The position numbers and the translations under genes were made by a program. Below, piece by piece: positions 38,401 through 47,121 of a stretch of 64,000 nucleotides of DNA. Position 1 is the first letter of the stretch, and each line of letters starts with the position of its first letter. The notes under the pieces are model-generated. The model had not been told where the DNA came from and did no database searches. It saw nothing but the letters and a program-made list of their open reading frames with translations. This stretch comes from Candidatus Dormiibacterota bacterium (GTDB lineage Bacteria > Acidobacteriota > Polarisedimenticolia > Gp22-AA2). Where the stretch lies: NCBI GenBank assembly GCA_035635555.1, contig DASQAT010000041.1:1-64000 (forward strand). The letters are read 5' to 3'.

Positions 38401-39703
38401 GGGGCAGCGTCAGGTCGCGCTGGGCCTGGGCTCCGCCGGCGATGAGCGAAGGCATCGAGAAGAACGGGTCGGCCGCATCGAGCGGGATGTAGATGTTGTT
38501 CTCGTCCCACACCCCCGCCTGCTCGAAATCGGTCGCCGCCGTGTAACCGGCGAGCGGCGCCCCGCTCGTCTCGGTAATCCTCAGATGCGATCCGGCCGTT
38601 CCTCCCGCGGTGAGCCAGTAGACCTGCGTGTCGGTGAAATCGTTCGCCTCGTAGACCGTGGGGAAGCCGGCCTGCAGAAAGTTCACGGACGTCGGCGGCC
38701 CCCCCTTGGGCCGTCCGTAGAAATCGAGGGTGTCTCCCGGATCGAAGTGCCCGTCGGCCTCCCCCGGCCCGCCCGAGGAGGAACGGATCGAGATCGGAAC
38801 CTCGACCCCTTCGGCGCTGAGGACCCAGGTCCCCGGATCGGGGTAGAGGGCGAGGAGATCGGGCGCGCTCGATTGCAGATCGCTGTAGGAGAGGCGGTAG
38901 ATCCCCTCGCTGGACGCGCTGATCTTGTAGCGCGGCGCTCCCGGAGCGGCGGCGGCCGCGAGGAGGTCCTGCGCCGGGGTCGCCAGGGATTGGACGGCGA
39001 CGTCCCCGCTCCGCGTTGTCGCGCGGAACAGCTTCCCCTGCTCGTAGTTCACCAGGGCCCGCTTGTAGGTTTCCTCGAAATAGGGGTCCGGCCTGAAGCG
39101 GCGGAGCGGTTCGGCGGACAGCGTCCCGGGCCCCTCCTTGAAGACGATTTCGGCGCGCACCTCGGGGTAGTAGCGGACCTGGCGGGTGACCGGGTTGTAC
39201 TGCAGCGGCGCCTGGATGACCTCGACGAAGCGCTGCTCGCGCAGGTAGCCTATCGAGCCGAGCCGCACCGCCTCGCCGGGAAAGTCGGCGTCCCGGCCGA
39301 AGACGCGCGCGTCTTCCGAGTACACCGCGTCGCGCCTCTCGTCCTCGGCCCGGCCCGTGCGCTTCTGGACATGCGCGCGCGGCGCCGGGGCCAGCCGCAG
39401 CCGTCCGACTTCGTGGCGGAGGACCGAGGTGACGCGCAGCTCGGGGACGCTCCCCTCGGGGATCGCCACCCGGACGATTTTCAGCGGCAGCATCGGCTCG
39501 CCCGGCCGCGCGGACGCCCCGAACCCCTCGATCGAGGGGACGAGCATCTCCTGTCCCTCGAGCGGGGTGAATCGCGGTTCCGCGGCCTCGAGCACGAGGG
39601 AGGTCGAGCCGACAACACCCGGAGGGGCGCCTTTGCCCGGGGAGGCCAGGGCGGCGAGCGACAGCAGGAAAGGGGTCAGCCTTCGGAGGATCCGGAACTT
39701 CAT
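35450..39703 (-). CDS. secreted gingipain-like C25 cysteine peptidase with FN3 domains
   Basis: A 1417-residue exported protease. After the signal peptide comes a long pro-region (PMLPLKIVRVAIPEGSVPEL, RYYPEVRAEIVFKEG). The C25 catalytic domain spans about 650-1000, with His near 887 (YVGHGDFNTWG) and Cys near 923 (VNCLTGGF). The spacing of about 35 residues matches the gingipain dyad. About four fibronectin-III-type modules form the C-terminus. No type IX sorting signal was recognised. The ATG at 39703 is chosen because it starts the signal peptide; the frame is open to 39751, overlapping the radical SAM gene. The operon context suggests a link to the peptide system; a leader-protease role is speculation. 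Confidence 0.88.
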   Translation of the reverse strand: MKFRILRRLTPFLLSLAALASPGKGAPPGVVGSTSLVLEAAEPRFTPLEGQEMLVPSIEGFGASARPGEPMLPLKIVRVAIPEGSVPELRVTSVLRHEVGRLRLAPAPRAHVQKRTGRAEDERRDAVYSEDARVFGRDADFPGEAVRLGSIGYLREQRFVEVIQAPLQYNPVTRQVRYYPEVRAEIVFKEGPGTLSAEPLRRFRPDPYFEETYKRALVNYEQGKLFRATTRSGDVAVQSLATPAQDLLAAAAAPGAPRYKISASSEGIYRLSYSDLQSSAPDLLALYPDPGTWVLSAEGVEVPISIRSSSGGPGEADGHFDPGDTLDFYGRPKGGPPTSVNFLQAGFPTVYEANDFTDTQVYWLTAGGTAGSHLRITETSGAPLAGYTAATDFEQAGVWDENNIYIPLDAADPFFSMPSLIAGGAQAQRDLTLPLPGLATTTLAPLVTLRVRGGTSVAGVPFDHDTRFWLNGDLGGARDFLWDGETIFSTNFPVSPSILTNPTTIHVAAQVQAGVSVDQQYLDSITIKYRRSFDSVADALPFNYPNQDVRFNVRGFSGPPPAVYEVTRSLSGSAEASPVRITNASVSGAPPVTCTFELPRDASPGAPATRAFIVVGPQGFLHPLSIQTAPAPVLKDPTNSADILVIGTPETIDASPTGSLQALLDYRLQHQELTSRVVYMSQIYDEFSYGLRDANAIRSFLAYAFDNWKGTSGVEPPPSFVLLVGDATPDYKHTLTAMPGWVDQVPTPMMFLSNAILGYYSSDNWLAAFRGGDPLPDIHLGRISTRTAIDSAAVFDKIRQYEASPPPGLWKGRALLLASDGNDDPETAEFEGVDNQIASRFFSTAPYSTPSPPLYFAEPPYNGTDAAGFKRDFTTALSGGAAIVTYVGHGDFNTWGARFPLFTTQDASRLTNGGPLPFMVTVNCLTGGFHFYLPEGSVGEGMTNNPVGGTIASLAPSGLSSVLVATPLLDSFFDPLFGNREERLVGVVADDLRAGLWAKGDLPDLQSYTLLGDPATLLATPAPPPPTSLVASAGNATVQLGWTAPAPPAAGYRVYRSTSAAGPYGAVACDPITGASCVDRTVANATTYYYYLVSFDTQGFEGRASNFNSDCDTGPDCVSARPLNPNPPSVPTGLTATDPGSGGRLNVAWLANPESDIKGYTLYYGIQSGQYPSKIAFGEAASSALLSGLTNGVRYYLALSATNTSGHESAPSGEVSAVPLLFEGIAPPREITDLVLSRSGSNLILTWSRPLVDIYGRSTTVVKYTVYRGTAPGFMPFLSTPLAVINDGSIITYTDAGAGAPGPTNFYYVVTATDLSGLVSGAGRELPNGIETLAVTRSAGMISLAWPAVTTDVSGLATIIDHYQIHASSLPFSRGSIGPSTLLVDNVRGLTVNLTLPSGKQYYSVIAVDNRGNLSPF

Positions 39704-39738
39704 AGGCGGCCGGTACGGGACCCGGCCATCACCTCTCG

Positions 39739-40845
39739 TCACATGCTGCACTTGCTCAGGATGCCCCCCTCATCCTCGAGCGTTTCCCCCGTTTTCGCCT
39801 TGTGGGCCTCGTAAGCCTTCATCCTGAACTCGGCGTTCTTCGCCGCCTGCGGGTAGTACGTCAACGGGTCGCCGGTCTGCAGATCGGCCACACCGAGACA
39901 GAAGTTGCAGAACCCGCCGGACTGCCCCGACTGCTGCATCGTCCGGAGCTTGTCCGCCATCTCGACGGCGGCGCGCCGCACGTCGATCAGGACCGGCGAG
40001 CTGTGCCAGATCTCCTTCAGCGAGGCGACCTCCTTGATGTTGGCGACCTTGCGCCGCCACTGCACGCAGGGATAGATGTTGCCGTACGGATCGATGGCGA
40101 ACGAGGAGCGACCGGTGCCGCACACCGCCTCGCCCGGCTGCTCCTTGCGCGGGATCGGCACAGGATCGATCCGCGCCGCGGCGTAGGCCGGGTCGGACCA
40201 GAAGCGCCTCAGGAAATCGTCCGTCGCCATCAGGCTGAGAGGGTCCTTGTCGCCGTCGTCGCGCGGCGTGATGACCGGGTCGAAGATGATCATCACTCCC
40301 AGCTCCGTCGCCAGGCGGCGCATGTCGAGCACCTCCTCCTGGTTGTCGCGGGTGATGGGACATTTCAGGTTGACCTTGATCCCCTGGGCGCGCAGGTGCT
40401 TGACCGCGTTGATCACGCGCTGCAGGGAGCCGGGCACGCAGGTCAGCTTCTCGTGCGTCTCCGGACGCGCGCCGTGGATGCTGATCTCGATCTCGATCGG
40501 ATTGGCGATCTCGCGGATCCTCTTCGCCATCGGCTCGTCGATGAGGAAGGCGTTCGTGTAGATCCGCAGGGCGAACCCGAGATCGCGCGCCTTCCTGGCG
40601 ATCTCGAAGAAGTCGCGGCGCACCAGCGGCTCGCCGCCGGTCAGCGTCAGATAGAGGATGTTGAAGTCGGCCAGCTTCTGCAGCGCCTCGAACACTTCCT
40701 GTGTCGTCATCTCCTTCTGGCCGGTCGGGCTGTTGTAGCAGAAGGAACAGGCGTGGTTGCAGACGAAGGTCAGCTCGAGCAGGGCCGACATCGGCACGGC
40801 CCGGCTCCAGTTACGGACGGTCAGATCCTCCAGGGCGTTGGCCAT
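39739..40845 (-). CDS. radical SAM/SPASM peptide-modifying enzyme, PqqE-like
   Basis: A 368-residue enzyme with the [4Fe-4S] motif CNHACSFC near residues 29-36, the GGEP motif (LTLTGGEPLVRRDF), and a SPASM-type C-terminal region with further cysteines (CGTGRSSFAIDPYGNIYPC, FCNFC). Enzymes of this build modify ribosomal peptides with help from PqqD-like carriers, by forming C-C, thioether or similar links. The ATG follows directly on the stop of the pqqD-like gene. It sits third in a five-gene operon. The substrate is not shown directly; the 38-residue peptide at 27196 is the best candidate seen. Confidence 0.93.
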   Translation of the reverse strand: MANALEDLTVRNWSRAVPMSALLELTFVCNHACSFCYNSPTGQKEMTTQEVFEALQKLADFNILYLTLTGGEPLVRRDFFEIARKARDLGFALRIYTNAFLIDEPMAKRIREIANPIEIEISIHGARPETHEKLTCVPGSLQRVINAVKHLRAQGIKVNLKCPITRDNQEEVLDMRRLATELGVMIIFDPVITPRDDGDKDPLSLMATDDFLRRFWSDPAYAAARIDPVPIPRKEQPGEAVCGTGRSSFAIDPYGNIYPCVQWRRKVANIKEVASLKEIWHSSPVLIDVRRAAVEMADKLRTMQQSGQSGGFCNFCLGVADLQTGDPLTYYPQAAKNAEFRMKAYEAHKAKTGETLEDEGGILSKCSM

Positions 40846-41115
40846 TCAGATCACCATCCCGTGAGCGCGCAGCGATTGAAGGAACTCGAGGACGTCGCGG
40901 CGCGCCACTTCGGGCGTGGTGTCGCACTGTTCCACCACCTCGTCGATGAGCTGCGCCACGGTGCGGGTGCCGTCGATGTGGTCCCACACCAGACTGCCGA
41001 TCTCGTTGAGGACGTTCACCTCGGCCTGCTCCGGCAGGACGATCGTCGCCTGTCCGTCGTAGATCCGGTAGGCCGAGTTCGGGTTCTTCCGTGGAACCAT
41101 CGCGAGGTCGGTCAT
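40846..41115 (-). CDS. PqqD-like peptide-binding (RRE) protein
   Basis: An 89-residue PqqD-type winged-helix protein expected to hold a leader peptide and present it to the radical SAM enzyme. The family pattern is clear: a strand pair at the N-terminus (YRIYDGQATIVLPEQ), VNVLNEIGSLVWDHIDGTRTV, the helix AQLIDEVVEQCD and a C-terminal VLEFLQSLRAHGMV. The ATG at 41115 overlaps the TGA of the HPr-kinase-like gene (ATGA). The frame stays open further upstream, but only as antisense-type sequence of that gene. It joins the radical SAM gene with no gap. Confidence 0.92.
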   Translation of the reverse strand: MTDLAMVPRKNPNSAYRIYDGQATIVLPEQAEVNVLNEIGSLVWDHIDGTRTVAQLIDEVVEQCDTTPEVARRDVLEFLQSLRAHGMVI

Positions 41116-42155
41116 CGCGCCGTCCCCTCGATGACCGTCCAAAACGACGGGTCCTTGCGGAACCACAGGCGGTACGCCGGAACGGTCGCGAGCAGCCGAT
41201 CGATCACCTCCAGCGCCCGGCCGGACTGCCGCGTCTCCTGCATCACGAACGGAAGGCTCGCCGACACCTCGGCCAGTGCGCGCGCACCGGTGAGAGGCTC
41301 GCGCTTCACCTCGAGGCTCTGGACCAGACTGTTGAGCGAGGCGATCGGGAACGAGTCGCGGCTGTCGGGCACCCGGTGGTGGGCCATCCCGAACGGAATC
41401 CCGGCCGCTTCGAAGCCGCCGCCGTTCCTGACGATAAGCGACAGGTCGTCGCTCAGGACGACGTCCTCGGGGGACAGATGGGTCACGGTCGTCTTGCCAC
41501 GCCCCGAAGGGCCGAAGAAAAGATGGGCCGCGCCATCCCGCACGACACCCGAAGCATGCAGCAGCAGTCCGCCGCGCTCGAGGATGTAGAAGGCGGTCAC
41601 GACGCGCAGGAAATTCTCCAGGCCTCGATCGAACTGCGCGCCGCGCTCTTCGACGAGCGCCAGAATCGCGCGCCCCTCCGAGGGATCGAGCCGTCCGGCG
41701 AACTCGTACGCCCACAGCGCGAGGCTCTCGCCGGTCCGCCGGGTCTCCAGACGGTAGGTCTCGTCCGACCCGTCGCGCCGCGTATTCAGAAAACGATCCA
41801 CGCCGGCCGGATACAGGACGATGTGGACGTCCGGCCGCGCGGCGGTTTCGACGACGAAGGGCCTGAAGCGCCGGGCGAGATCGTCCGCCTGGCGCTCGGA
41901 CAGCCCGTCGAGAGACATCTCCAACGGACCGAACCCGAGCGCGACCGAGGAGGAGCCGAACGACCGCCTCAGCCGGCTGAAGTACCGGTCATCGGGAGCG
42001 AAATCGGTCTGGACGCCAGTCTGCTCCCCCGCTGTCTCTGTAGATAGCACGATGCCGCCTGCCCCCTGTCTGAGCTCTGTCCGGAGTGTCGCAAAGGCTT
42101 TGAGGACGCGCAAAATATACCGTGATCGGGGCAGCCTGTCCAAACCTATCTTCAT
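41112..42155 (-). CDS. HPr-kinase-like ATPase of a peptide-maturation operon
   Basis: A 347-residue protein with the C-terminal fold of HPr kinase/phosphorylase. Walker A is GPSGRGKTT, and the strand VVLSDDLSLIVR carries the Asp pair. Such proteins recur beside PqqD-like and radical SAM genes, where they may phosphorylate a peptide or protein; the activity here is untested. The start is uncertain: ATG 42155 gives the longest form, but the first 35 codons are unlike the rest, and GTG 42050 fits the size of the second copy at 47122 better. First gene of the operon. Confidence 0.88.
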   Translation of the reverse strand: MKIGLDRLPRSRYILRVLKAFATLRTELRQGAGGIVLSTETAGEQTGVQTDFAPDDRYFSRLRRSFGSSSVALGFGPLEMSLDGLSERQADDLARRFRPFVVETAARPDVHIVLYPAGVDRFLNTRRDGSDETYRLETRRTGESLALWAYEFAGRLDPSEGRAILALVEERGAQFDRGLENFLRVVTAFYILERGGLLLHASGVVRDGAAHLFFGPSGRGKTTVTHLSPEDVVLSDDLSLIVRNGGGFEAAGIPFGMAHHRVPDSRDSFPIASLNSLVQSLEVKREPLTGARALAEVSASLPFVMQETRQSGRALEVIDRLLATVPAYRLWFRKDPSFWTVIEGTAR

Positions 42156-42210
42156 GTCGCAATGGCGAAAAGCCTGCAGGAATACTGGCCTTTCGGAGGA
42201 GTCCTCGGGG

Positions 42211-42238
42211 GATACGGTTATGAAATCGCGCCCGTATC
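42211..42238. promoter_or_regulatory. 7-bp inverted repeat in the leader of the HPr-kinase operon
   Basis: GATACGG (42211-42217) and CCGTATC (42232-42238) are perfect inverted repeats, 14 bp apart. They lie just downstream of the minus-strand TATAAT at 42242-42247, where a repressor or an RNA hairpin could act. No known operator is matched. Confidence 0.35.
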
Positions 42239-42241
42239 ATT

Positions 42242-42247
42242 ATTATA
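42242..42247 (-). promoter_or_regulatory. -10 box (TATAAT) of the HPr-kinase/PqqD/radical SAM operon
   Basis: On the minus strand this reads TATAAT. It gives a leader of about 80 nt to the ATG at 42155 and contains an inverted repeat. No good -35 match is seen at 16-18 bp, which could mean activator-dependent transcription. Confidence 0.45.
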
Positions 42248-42271
42248 CAGGGATGTGGCGGGCAGGACTCC

Positions 42272-43225
42272 TCAACGCTCCAGAACCTGAAGCCCCTTCT
42301 TGGCCGGCGGCTTTGCTCCGCCATTCTTCGGCAGGTTCGTGGTGAAGAACCGGACGATCGCCTGGTCGTAGGTCTTCTTGTCCTCGGCGTACAGCCCTGT
42401 CACCACGGAGGCCTTCAGCTCGAGGAGGCTCTTCCCACCTTGCGGACCCTCCGGCAGGGCCGCATACAGGGCCTTCTCCTCGTTGTAGCGTTCGGGCGAA
42501 TCGATCGCGACGATGAGCAGGACGTTCCTTCCGCTCAGGGCGCCGAGCGATGTCGAAAGCGATGTGTTGCCGGGGGGGCGCAGAGCCAGATACGGCCTGT
42601 AGATCTGGTGCAGCACCGGCATGACGAAGGAGAGGGGCGGAGGGATCCGGGCCCGCACCAGCCGCTCCAGCTGGGACGTCACGTCGGGATACAGGGAGTC
42701 GAGGGCCAGCGCCACGATCTCCGGACTGTCGATCGCCGCGAGCGTCCCGGCGTAAGCCCCCATGCCGATCCCCCACAGACCCACCCTGGACCCATCGACG
42801 TCGGAGCGTGACTTGAGAAACGCGATCGCCCCCAGGATGTCGCTCTTCTCGTCCACACCGAGGTACCCGCCCGAACCCATGCTCAAACCGTGGCCGCGAA
42901 AATCGAACACCAGGAGCGCGTAGCCGGCGCGATTCAACGATACGGCCGAGTTGAGCAGCGCCGAGCGCGACCCCCCGAGGTCGTGGCACAGGACGATGAC
43001 CGGGGCGCGCGGCGTTCCCTTGACCAGCCAGCCCGACAGCAGCACCCCGTCCGCGGCGTGGAAGGTCACGTCCTCGGCGCGCAGGAGGAGGTCCGCCGGA
43101 TCGAGCTGCGTTTTCTCCCGGGGCGGATGCGTGACACCGTAGAGCAGGGCGTACGCGCCGCCGACAAGAAGAGCGATGACGAGGAGGAGTCCGAGGAGGG
43201 TCTTGACGGCACCGTTCTTTGCCAT
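42272..43225 (-). CDS. membrane-anchored alpha/beta-hydrolase-fold protein lacking the nucleophile
   Basis: A 317-residue protein with one N-terminal membrane helix and an extracytoplasmic alpha/beta-hydrolase fold (VIVLCHDLGGSRSALLN, LLVFDFRGHGLSMG). The nucleophile elbow reads WGIGMGAYA, so the Ser of the GxSxG motif is Gly. Unless another residue acts, it should not be a standard serine hydrolase; it may bind ligands or partners. TATAGT 8 nt upstream overlaps the uvrC stop. It follows uvrC by 9 bp. Confidence 0.8.
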   Translation of the reverse strand: MAKNGAVKTLLGLLLVIALLVGGAYALLYGVTHPPREKTQLDPADLLLRAEDVTFHAADGVLLSGWLVKGTPRAPVIVLCHDLGGSRSALLNSAVSLNRAGYALLVFDFRGHGLSMGSGGYLGVDEKSDILGAIAFLKSRSDVDGSRVGLWGIGMGAYAGTLAAIDSPEIVALALDSLYPDVTSQLERLVRARIPPPLSFVMPVLHQIYRPYLALRPPGNTSLSTSLGALSGRNVLLIVAIDSPERYNEEKALYAALPEGPQGGKSLLELKASVVTGLYAEDKKTYDQAIVRFFTTNLPKNGGAKPPAKKGLQVLER

Positions 43226-43233
43226 CGTCGGCG

Positions 43234-43239
43234 ACTATA
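43234..43239 (-). promoter_or_regulatory. -10 box overlapping the uvrC stop
   Basis: TATAGT on the minus strand shares bases with the TAG of uvrC and lies 8 nt before the ATG at 43225. The hydrolase-like gene could therefore be expressed separately from uvrBC, without a leader. Confidence 0.45.
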
Positions 43240-45046
43240 TCACAGGCGACAGGCGCGTCTTGATCCTGTCCGCGAGTTCGCGGCCGACTTCCTCGGCGAG
43301 CGCCTCGAGCGGCGCCTCCCTGATCCCCTGCACCGAACCGAAACGGCGCAGGAGGAGGCGGGAGCGCCGCGGGCCGACCCCCTCGATCTCCTGGAGCTCG
43401 CTGGTCAGGGTGCGCCTGGAGCGCACCTTGCGATGGTAGGTCACGGCGAACCGGTGCGCCTCGTCGCGGATTCTCTGGATCAGGTGCAGGATGGGAGAGT
43501 CGTGCGGGATGCGAACCGACTCCCTCCTGCCGTCCAGAAAGACCTCCTCCTCGCGCTTGGCTATCGCGGCGACCTGCACGTGGCCGACCCCCAGCCGGTC
43601 GAGGACCGCGACGGCCGACGACAGCTGCCCCTTGCCGCCGTCGATCAGCACCAGATCGGGCAGCGGCTTCCCCTCCTTCAGGAGGCGAGTGTAGCGCCGG
43701 CCGACGACCTCGGCCATGGCGGCGAAGTCGTCGCTCCCCTCGAGGGTCTTGATCCTGAAGCGCCGGAAATCGGTCCGTTTCGGACGCCCCGCCTCCCAGA
43801 CGACCAGCGACGCCACCTGGTCGCTCCCCTGGATGTGCGAGATGTCGAAGCACTCGATGCGGTGCGGTGGCTCGTCCAGTCCCAGCGCCTCCTGGAGCCC
43901 TTCGAGGATCTCGACGCCGTGCGTGTGCGGAGCGCGGAACATCGCCTCGAACGAGATACGGGCGTTTTTCGCCGCCGTCTCCAGGAGCCTGCGTCGCGGG
44001 CCGCGCTGCGGGACGAGGACGGCGACCTTCGAGCCTTTCCTCTCGGACAGCCACTCCTCGAGGACATCGCGCGACGCGGGTGCCATCGGCACGCAGATGG
44101 TCTCGGGGATGAAGTCGACGCTCTCGTAGTAGCGCGTCAGGCAGGAGCCCAGGAACTCGGCGTCCTCCTCGCGAATCCCTTCGAACGAGAACTCCCGCCG
44201 CGCCTGCACCTGCCCGTCGCGCATCTGGAACACCTGCACGGAGGCGATTTCCCCTTCGCGGTGAAAGGCGACGTAGTCCTCCTCCTCCAGGCCGACCGAG
44301 GAGATGCGCTGCCTGTCGGACGAGGCCTCCAGCCCCTTCACGAGGTCCCGGTAGTGGGCCGCCGCCTCGAAGCGCTCGTCCTCGGCCGCCTTCTGCATCT
44401 TCTCCTTGAGGCTCTTCACGAGGTCCTTGTTGCGACCCTCGAGGAAGAGCCGCGCATCGTTCACCGCCTGGCCGTATTCCTGGTCGTCGACCAGCGAGGC
44501 GCACGGCCCCAGGCACTGGTTGAGCTGATAAAGGAGACAGGGGCGCGGCCGCGTGCCGTCCATGTCCTCGAGGTAGCAGGTCGCGACCTTGAACTGCCGC
44601 GCCACCATCTGGATGGAGCGGCGGGCGGTCGAGGCCGGCACGTACGGCCCGAAGTAGGCGTTGCCGTCGAGCCGCGCCCGGCGGACCAGGACGACGCGCG
44701 GGAAGCGCTCGGTCGTCGTCATCTTGAGGTACGGGAAGTTCTTGTCGTCCCGCAGGCGGATGTTGAAGCGCGGCCGGTTCTTCTTGATGAGATTGTTCTC
44801 GAGGATCAACGCCTCGACCTCGGTGCGCGTGACGATGTACTCGAGGTCGTGGATCTCGTCCAGGAGGGCGTCGGTCTTGGGGGCCTGGCCGGCGCTCGAT
44901 CCCTGAAAGTACGATCGGACGCGGCTCTTGAGCGAGCGCGCCTTCCCTACGTAGATGACGCGTCCGGCGCGGTCGCGGTACAGGTACACGCCGGGTACGT
45001 CGGGCAGGTCGTCGAGCTTCAGGCGTGCGGGGGCCTCTGGATCCAT
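43235..45046 (-). CDS. uvrC: excinuclease ABC subunit C
   Basis: The nuclease of nucleotide excision repair, 603 residues. The N-terminal GIY-YIG-type domain (PGVYLYRDRAGRVIYVGKA) makes the 3' incision. A UvrB-binding UVR motif lies near residue 200, followed by the RNase H-like 5' nuclease domain (IECFDISHIQG, VLIDGGKGQLSSA). The C-terminal helix-hairpin-helix includes LQEIEGVGPRRSRLLLRRFG. The start is ATG 45046, 4 bp after the uvrB stop, so uvrB and uvrC are co-transcribed. Confidence 0.97.
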   Translation of the reverse strand: MDPEAPARLKLDDLPDVPGVYLYRDRAGRVIYVGKARSLKSRVRSYFQGSSAGQAPKTDALLDEIHDLEYIVTRTEVEALILENNLIKKNRPRFNIRLRDDKNFPYLKMTTTERFPRVVLVRRARLDGNAYFGPYVPASTARRSIQMVARQFKVATCYLEDMDGTRPRPCLLYQLNQCLGPCASLVDDQEYGQAVNDARLFLEGRNKDLVKSLKEKMQKAAEDERFEAAAHYRDLVKGLEASSDRQRISSVGLEEEDYVAFHREGEIASVQVFQMRDGQVQARREFSFEGIREEDAEFLGSCLTRYYESVDFIPETICVPMAPASRDVLEEWLSERKGSKVAVLVPQRGPRRRLLETAAKNARISFEAMFRAPHTHGVEILEGLQEALGLDEPPHRIECFDISHIQGSDQVASLVVWEAGRPKRTDFRRFRIKTLEGSDDFAAMAEVVGRRYTRLLKEGKPLPDLVLIDGGKGQLSSAVAVLDRLGVGHVQVAAIAKREEEVFLDGRRESVRIPHDSPILHLIQRIRDEAHRFAVTYHRKVRSRRTLTSELQEIEGVGPRRSRLLLRRFGSVQGIREAPLEALAEEVGRELADRIKTRLSPVI

Positions 45047-45050
45047 CGGC

Positions 45051-47051
45051 TCAGGCGCCGGCCACGACCAGGATCTTCTTCAGGTATTTGATGCGGTCGC
45101 GGTACGCCGCCGCCTCCTCGAAGCGCATCTTCTCGGCGGCCGCCCTCATTTCGGACTGCAGGCGGCCGATCTCCGCCTCGATCTCCTCCGGACGGCGGCC
45201 GACCTCCTCCCCCTTCTCCTGCTCCAGCGGCACCTTGAGGTAGTCGGCCTCGTAGACGCTCCCGAGGACGTCGTCGATCGCCTTGACGATCGTCTCGGGG
45301 GTGATGCCGTTCTCCTGGTTGTAGGCCCCCTGGATGGCGCGCCGGCGGCTGGTCTCGTCGAGAGCGGCGCGCATCGAGTCGGTCGTCCTGTCGGCGTACA
45401 TCAGGACCCTGCCGTTGACGTTGCGGGCGGCGCGGCCGCAGGTCTGGATGAGCGAGCCGGCCGAGCGCAGGTACCCTTCCTTGTCGGCGTCGAGAATCGC
45501 CACGAGCGACACCTCCGGCAGGTCGAGACCCTCGCGCAGGAGGTTGACGCCGACCAGGACGTCGAACTCCCCCTTCCGGAGATTCCTGAGGATGTGGACC
45601 CGCTGCAGGGTGTCGATTTCGGAGTGCAGGTACTCGACGCGCACGCCCAGATCGCTGTAGTAGCGGGTCAGCTCCTCGGCCATCCTCTTGGTGAGCGTGG
45701 TGACGAGGACGCGCTCCCCCTTCTCGACGCGCTGCCGGATCTCGTGCAGGAGATCGTCCACCTGGTTTCGCACCGGACGGACCTCGATCACCGGATCCAT
45801 CAGGCCGGTCGGCCGGATGACCTGCTCGACGACCTCCCCCTTCGCCTGCTCCAGCTCGTAGGGGCCCGGGGTGGCCGAGACGTAGAGCCGCTGGCCGACA
45901 CGCTCCTCGAACTCCTCGAAGCGCAGCGGCCGGTTGTCGAGCGCCGAGGGTAGGCGGAAGCCGTACCCGACCAGCGTCTCCTTGCGCGAACGGTCCCCCC
46001 AGTACATGCCGCGCAGCTGCGGGACGCTCACGTGGCTCTCGTCGATGATCATCAGATGATCCTTGGGCAGGTAATCGAGGAGCGTCGGCGGGGGCTCGCC
46101 GCGGCGGCGGCCGGTGAGGTGGCGCGAATAGTTCTCGATCCCCGAGCAGTAGCCGACCTCCTTGATCATCTCGAGATCGAACATCGTCCTCTGGTGCAAG
46201 CGCTGCGCCTCAAGGAGCTTTCCCTCCTTCTCCAGCTCCGCCAGCCTCTCCTGCAGCTCGGTCTTGATGTTCTCGATGGCGACGAGCAGCCGCTCGCGCG
46301 GGGTGACGTAATGGGAGTTCGGGTAGATCGGGATGCGATGCATCTTCTTGATGACGGTGCCGCGCAGAGGATCGATCTGGGAGATCGCCTCGATCTGATC
46401 GCCGAACAGCTCGACCCGCACGGCGGTTTCGTCGTAGGACGGGAAGATCTCGACCACGTCGCCGCGCACGCGGAACTTGCCGCGCTCCAGGTCGAAGGTG
46501 GTGCGCTCATACTGGATCTCGACCAGCTTGCGCAGCATGGCGTCCCGGTCGATCTCGGTCCCCGGCTCGAGCATGAGCATCATGCCGTGGTACGCCTCGG
46601 GAGACCCCAGGCCGTAGATGCACGAGACCGAGGCGACGATCACGACGTCGCGCCGTTCGAACAGGGATCGCGTGGCCGAGTGCCGCATCCGATCGATCTC
46701 GTCGTTGATCGTCGATTCTTTCTCGATGTAGGTGTCGCTCTGCGGTACGTAGGCCTCCGGCTGGTAGTAATCGTAGTACGACACGAAGTATTCGACAGCG
46801 TTCTCGGGGAAGAAGCGGCGGAACTCCTGGTAGAGCTGGGCCGCCAGCGTCTTGTTGTGCGATAGGATGAGGGTCGGCCTCTCGATTGCCTCGATGACCT
46901 TCGCCATGGTGAAGGTCTTGCCGCTGCCGGTCACGCCGAGAAGCACCTGGTGCTTCGTGCCGGAGACGAGCCCCTTGGCGAGCTTCCTGATCGCCTCCGG
47001 CTGGTCTCCCTTCGGCTGGAACTCGGTCGTCAGTTTGAACAGACCCGCCAC
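45051..47051 (-). CDS. uvrB: excinuclease ABC subunit B
   Basis: The damage-verifying helicase-like subunit of nucleotide excision repair, 666 residues, the usual size. Walker A is [10 protein letters not shown] near residue 37, followed by the beta-hairpin region ([20 protein letters not shown]) and helicase motifs ([27 protein letters not shown]). A C-terminal UVR motif contacts UvrC. The start is GTG 47051, preceded by AGGAGG; the longer open frame upstream lacks coding character. Confidence 0.97.
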   Translation of the reverse strand: MAGLFKLTTEFQPKGDQPEAIRKLAKGLVSGTKHQVLLGVTGSGKTFTMAKVIEAIERPTLILSHNKTLAAQLYQEFRRFFPENAVEYFVSYYDYYQPEAYVPQSDTYIEKESTINDEIDRMRHSATRSLFERRDVVIVASVSCIYGLGSPEAYHGMMLMLEPGTEIDRDAMLRKLVEIQYERTTFDLERGKFRVRGDVVEIFPSYDETAVRVELFGDQIEAISQIDPLRGTVIKKMHRIPIYPNSHYVTPRERLLVAIENIKTELQERLAELEKEGKLLEAQRLHQRTMFDLEMIKEVGYCSGIENYSRHLTGRRRGEPPPTLLDYLPKDHLMIIDESHVSVPQLRGMYWGDRSRKETLVGYGFRLPSALDNRPLRFEEFEERVGQRLYVSATPGPYELEQAKGEVVEQVIRPTGLMDPVIEVRPVRNQVDDLLHEIRQRVEKGERVLVTTLTKRMAEELTRYYSDLGVRVEYLHSEIDTLQRVHILRNLRKGEFDVLVGVNLLREGLDLPEVSLVAILDADKEGYLRSAGSLIQTCGRAARNVNGRVLMYADRTTDSMRAALDETSRRRAIQGAYNQENGITPETIVKAIDDVLGSVYEADYLKVPLEQEKGEEVGRRPEEIEAEIGRLQSEMRAAAEKMRFEEAAAYRDRIKYLKKILVVAGA

Positions 47052-47121
47052 TTGCCTCCTCCCGGGCGGCGAGCCTGCCGCCCGATTCCGATGATAGGAT
47101 AGCGCCTTCGCGGGGATCGAT

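Noticed and set aside
41118-41715. Upstream extension of the PqqD-like frame
   Set aside because: The frame is open, but the sequence is antisense-type Arg/Pro-rich and overlaps the HPr-kinase-like gene. The ATG at 41115 fits PqqD length.
42890-45091. 733-codon plus-strand frame opposite uvrC
   Set aside because: uvrC on the minus strand is unambiguous; the opposite frame has no domain.
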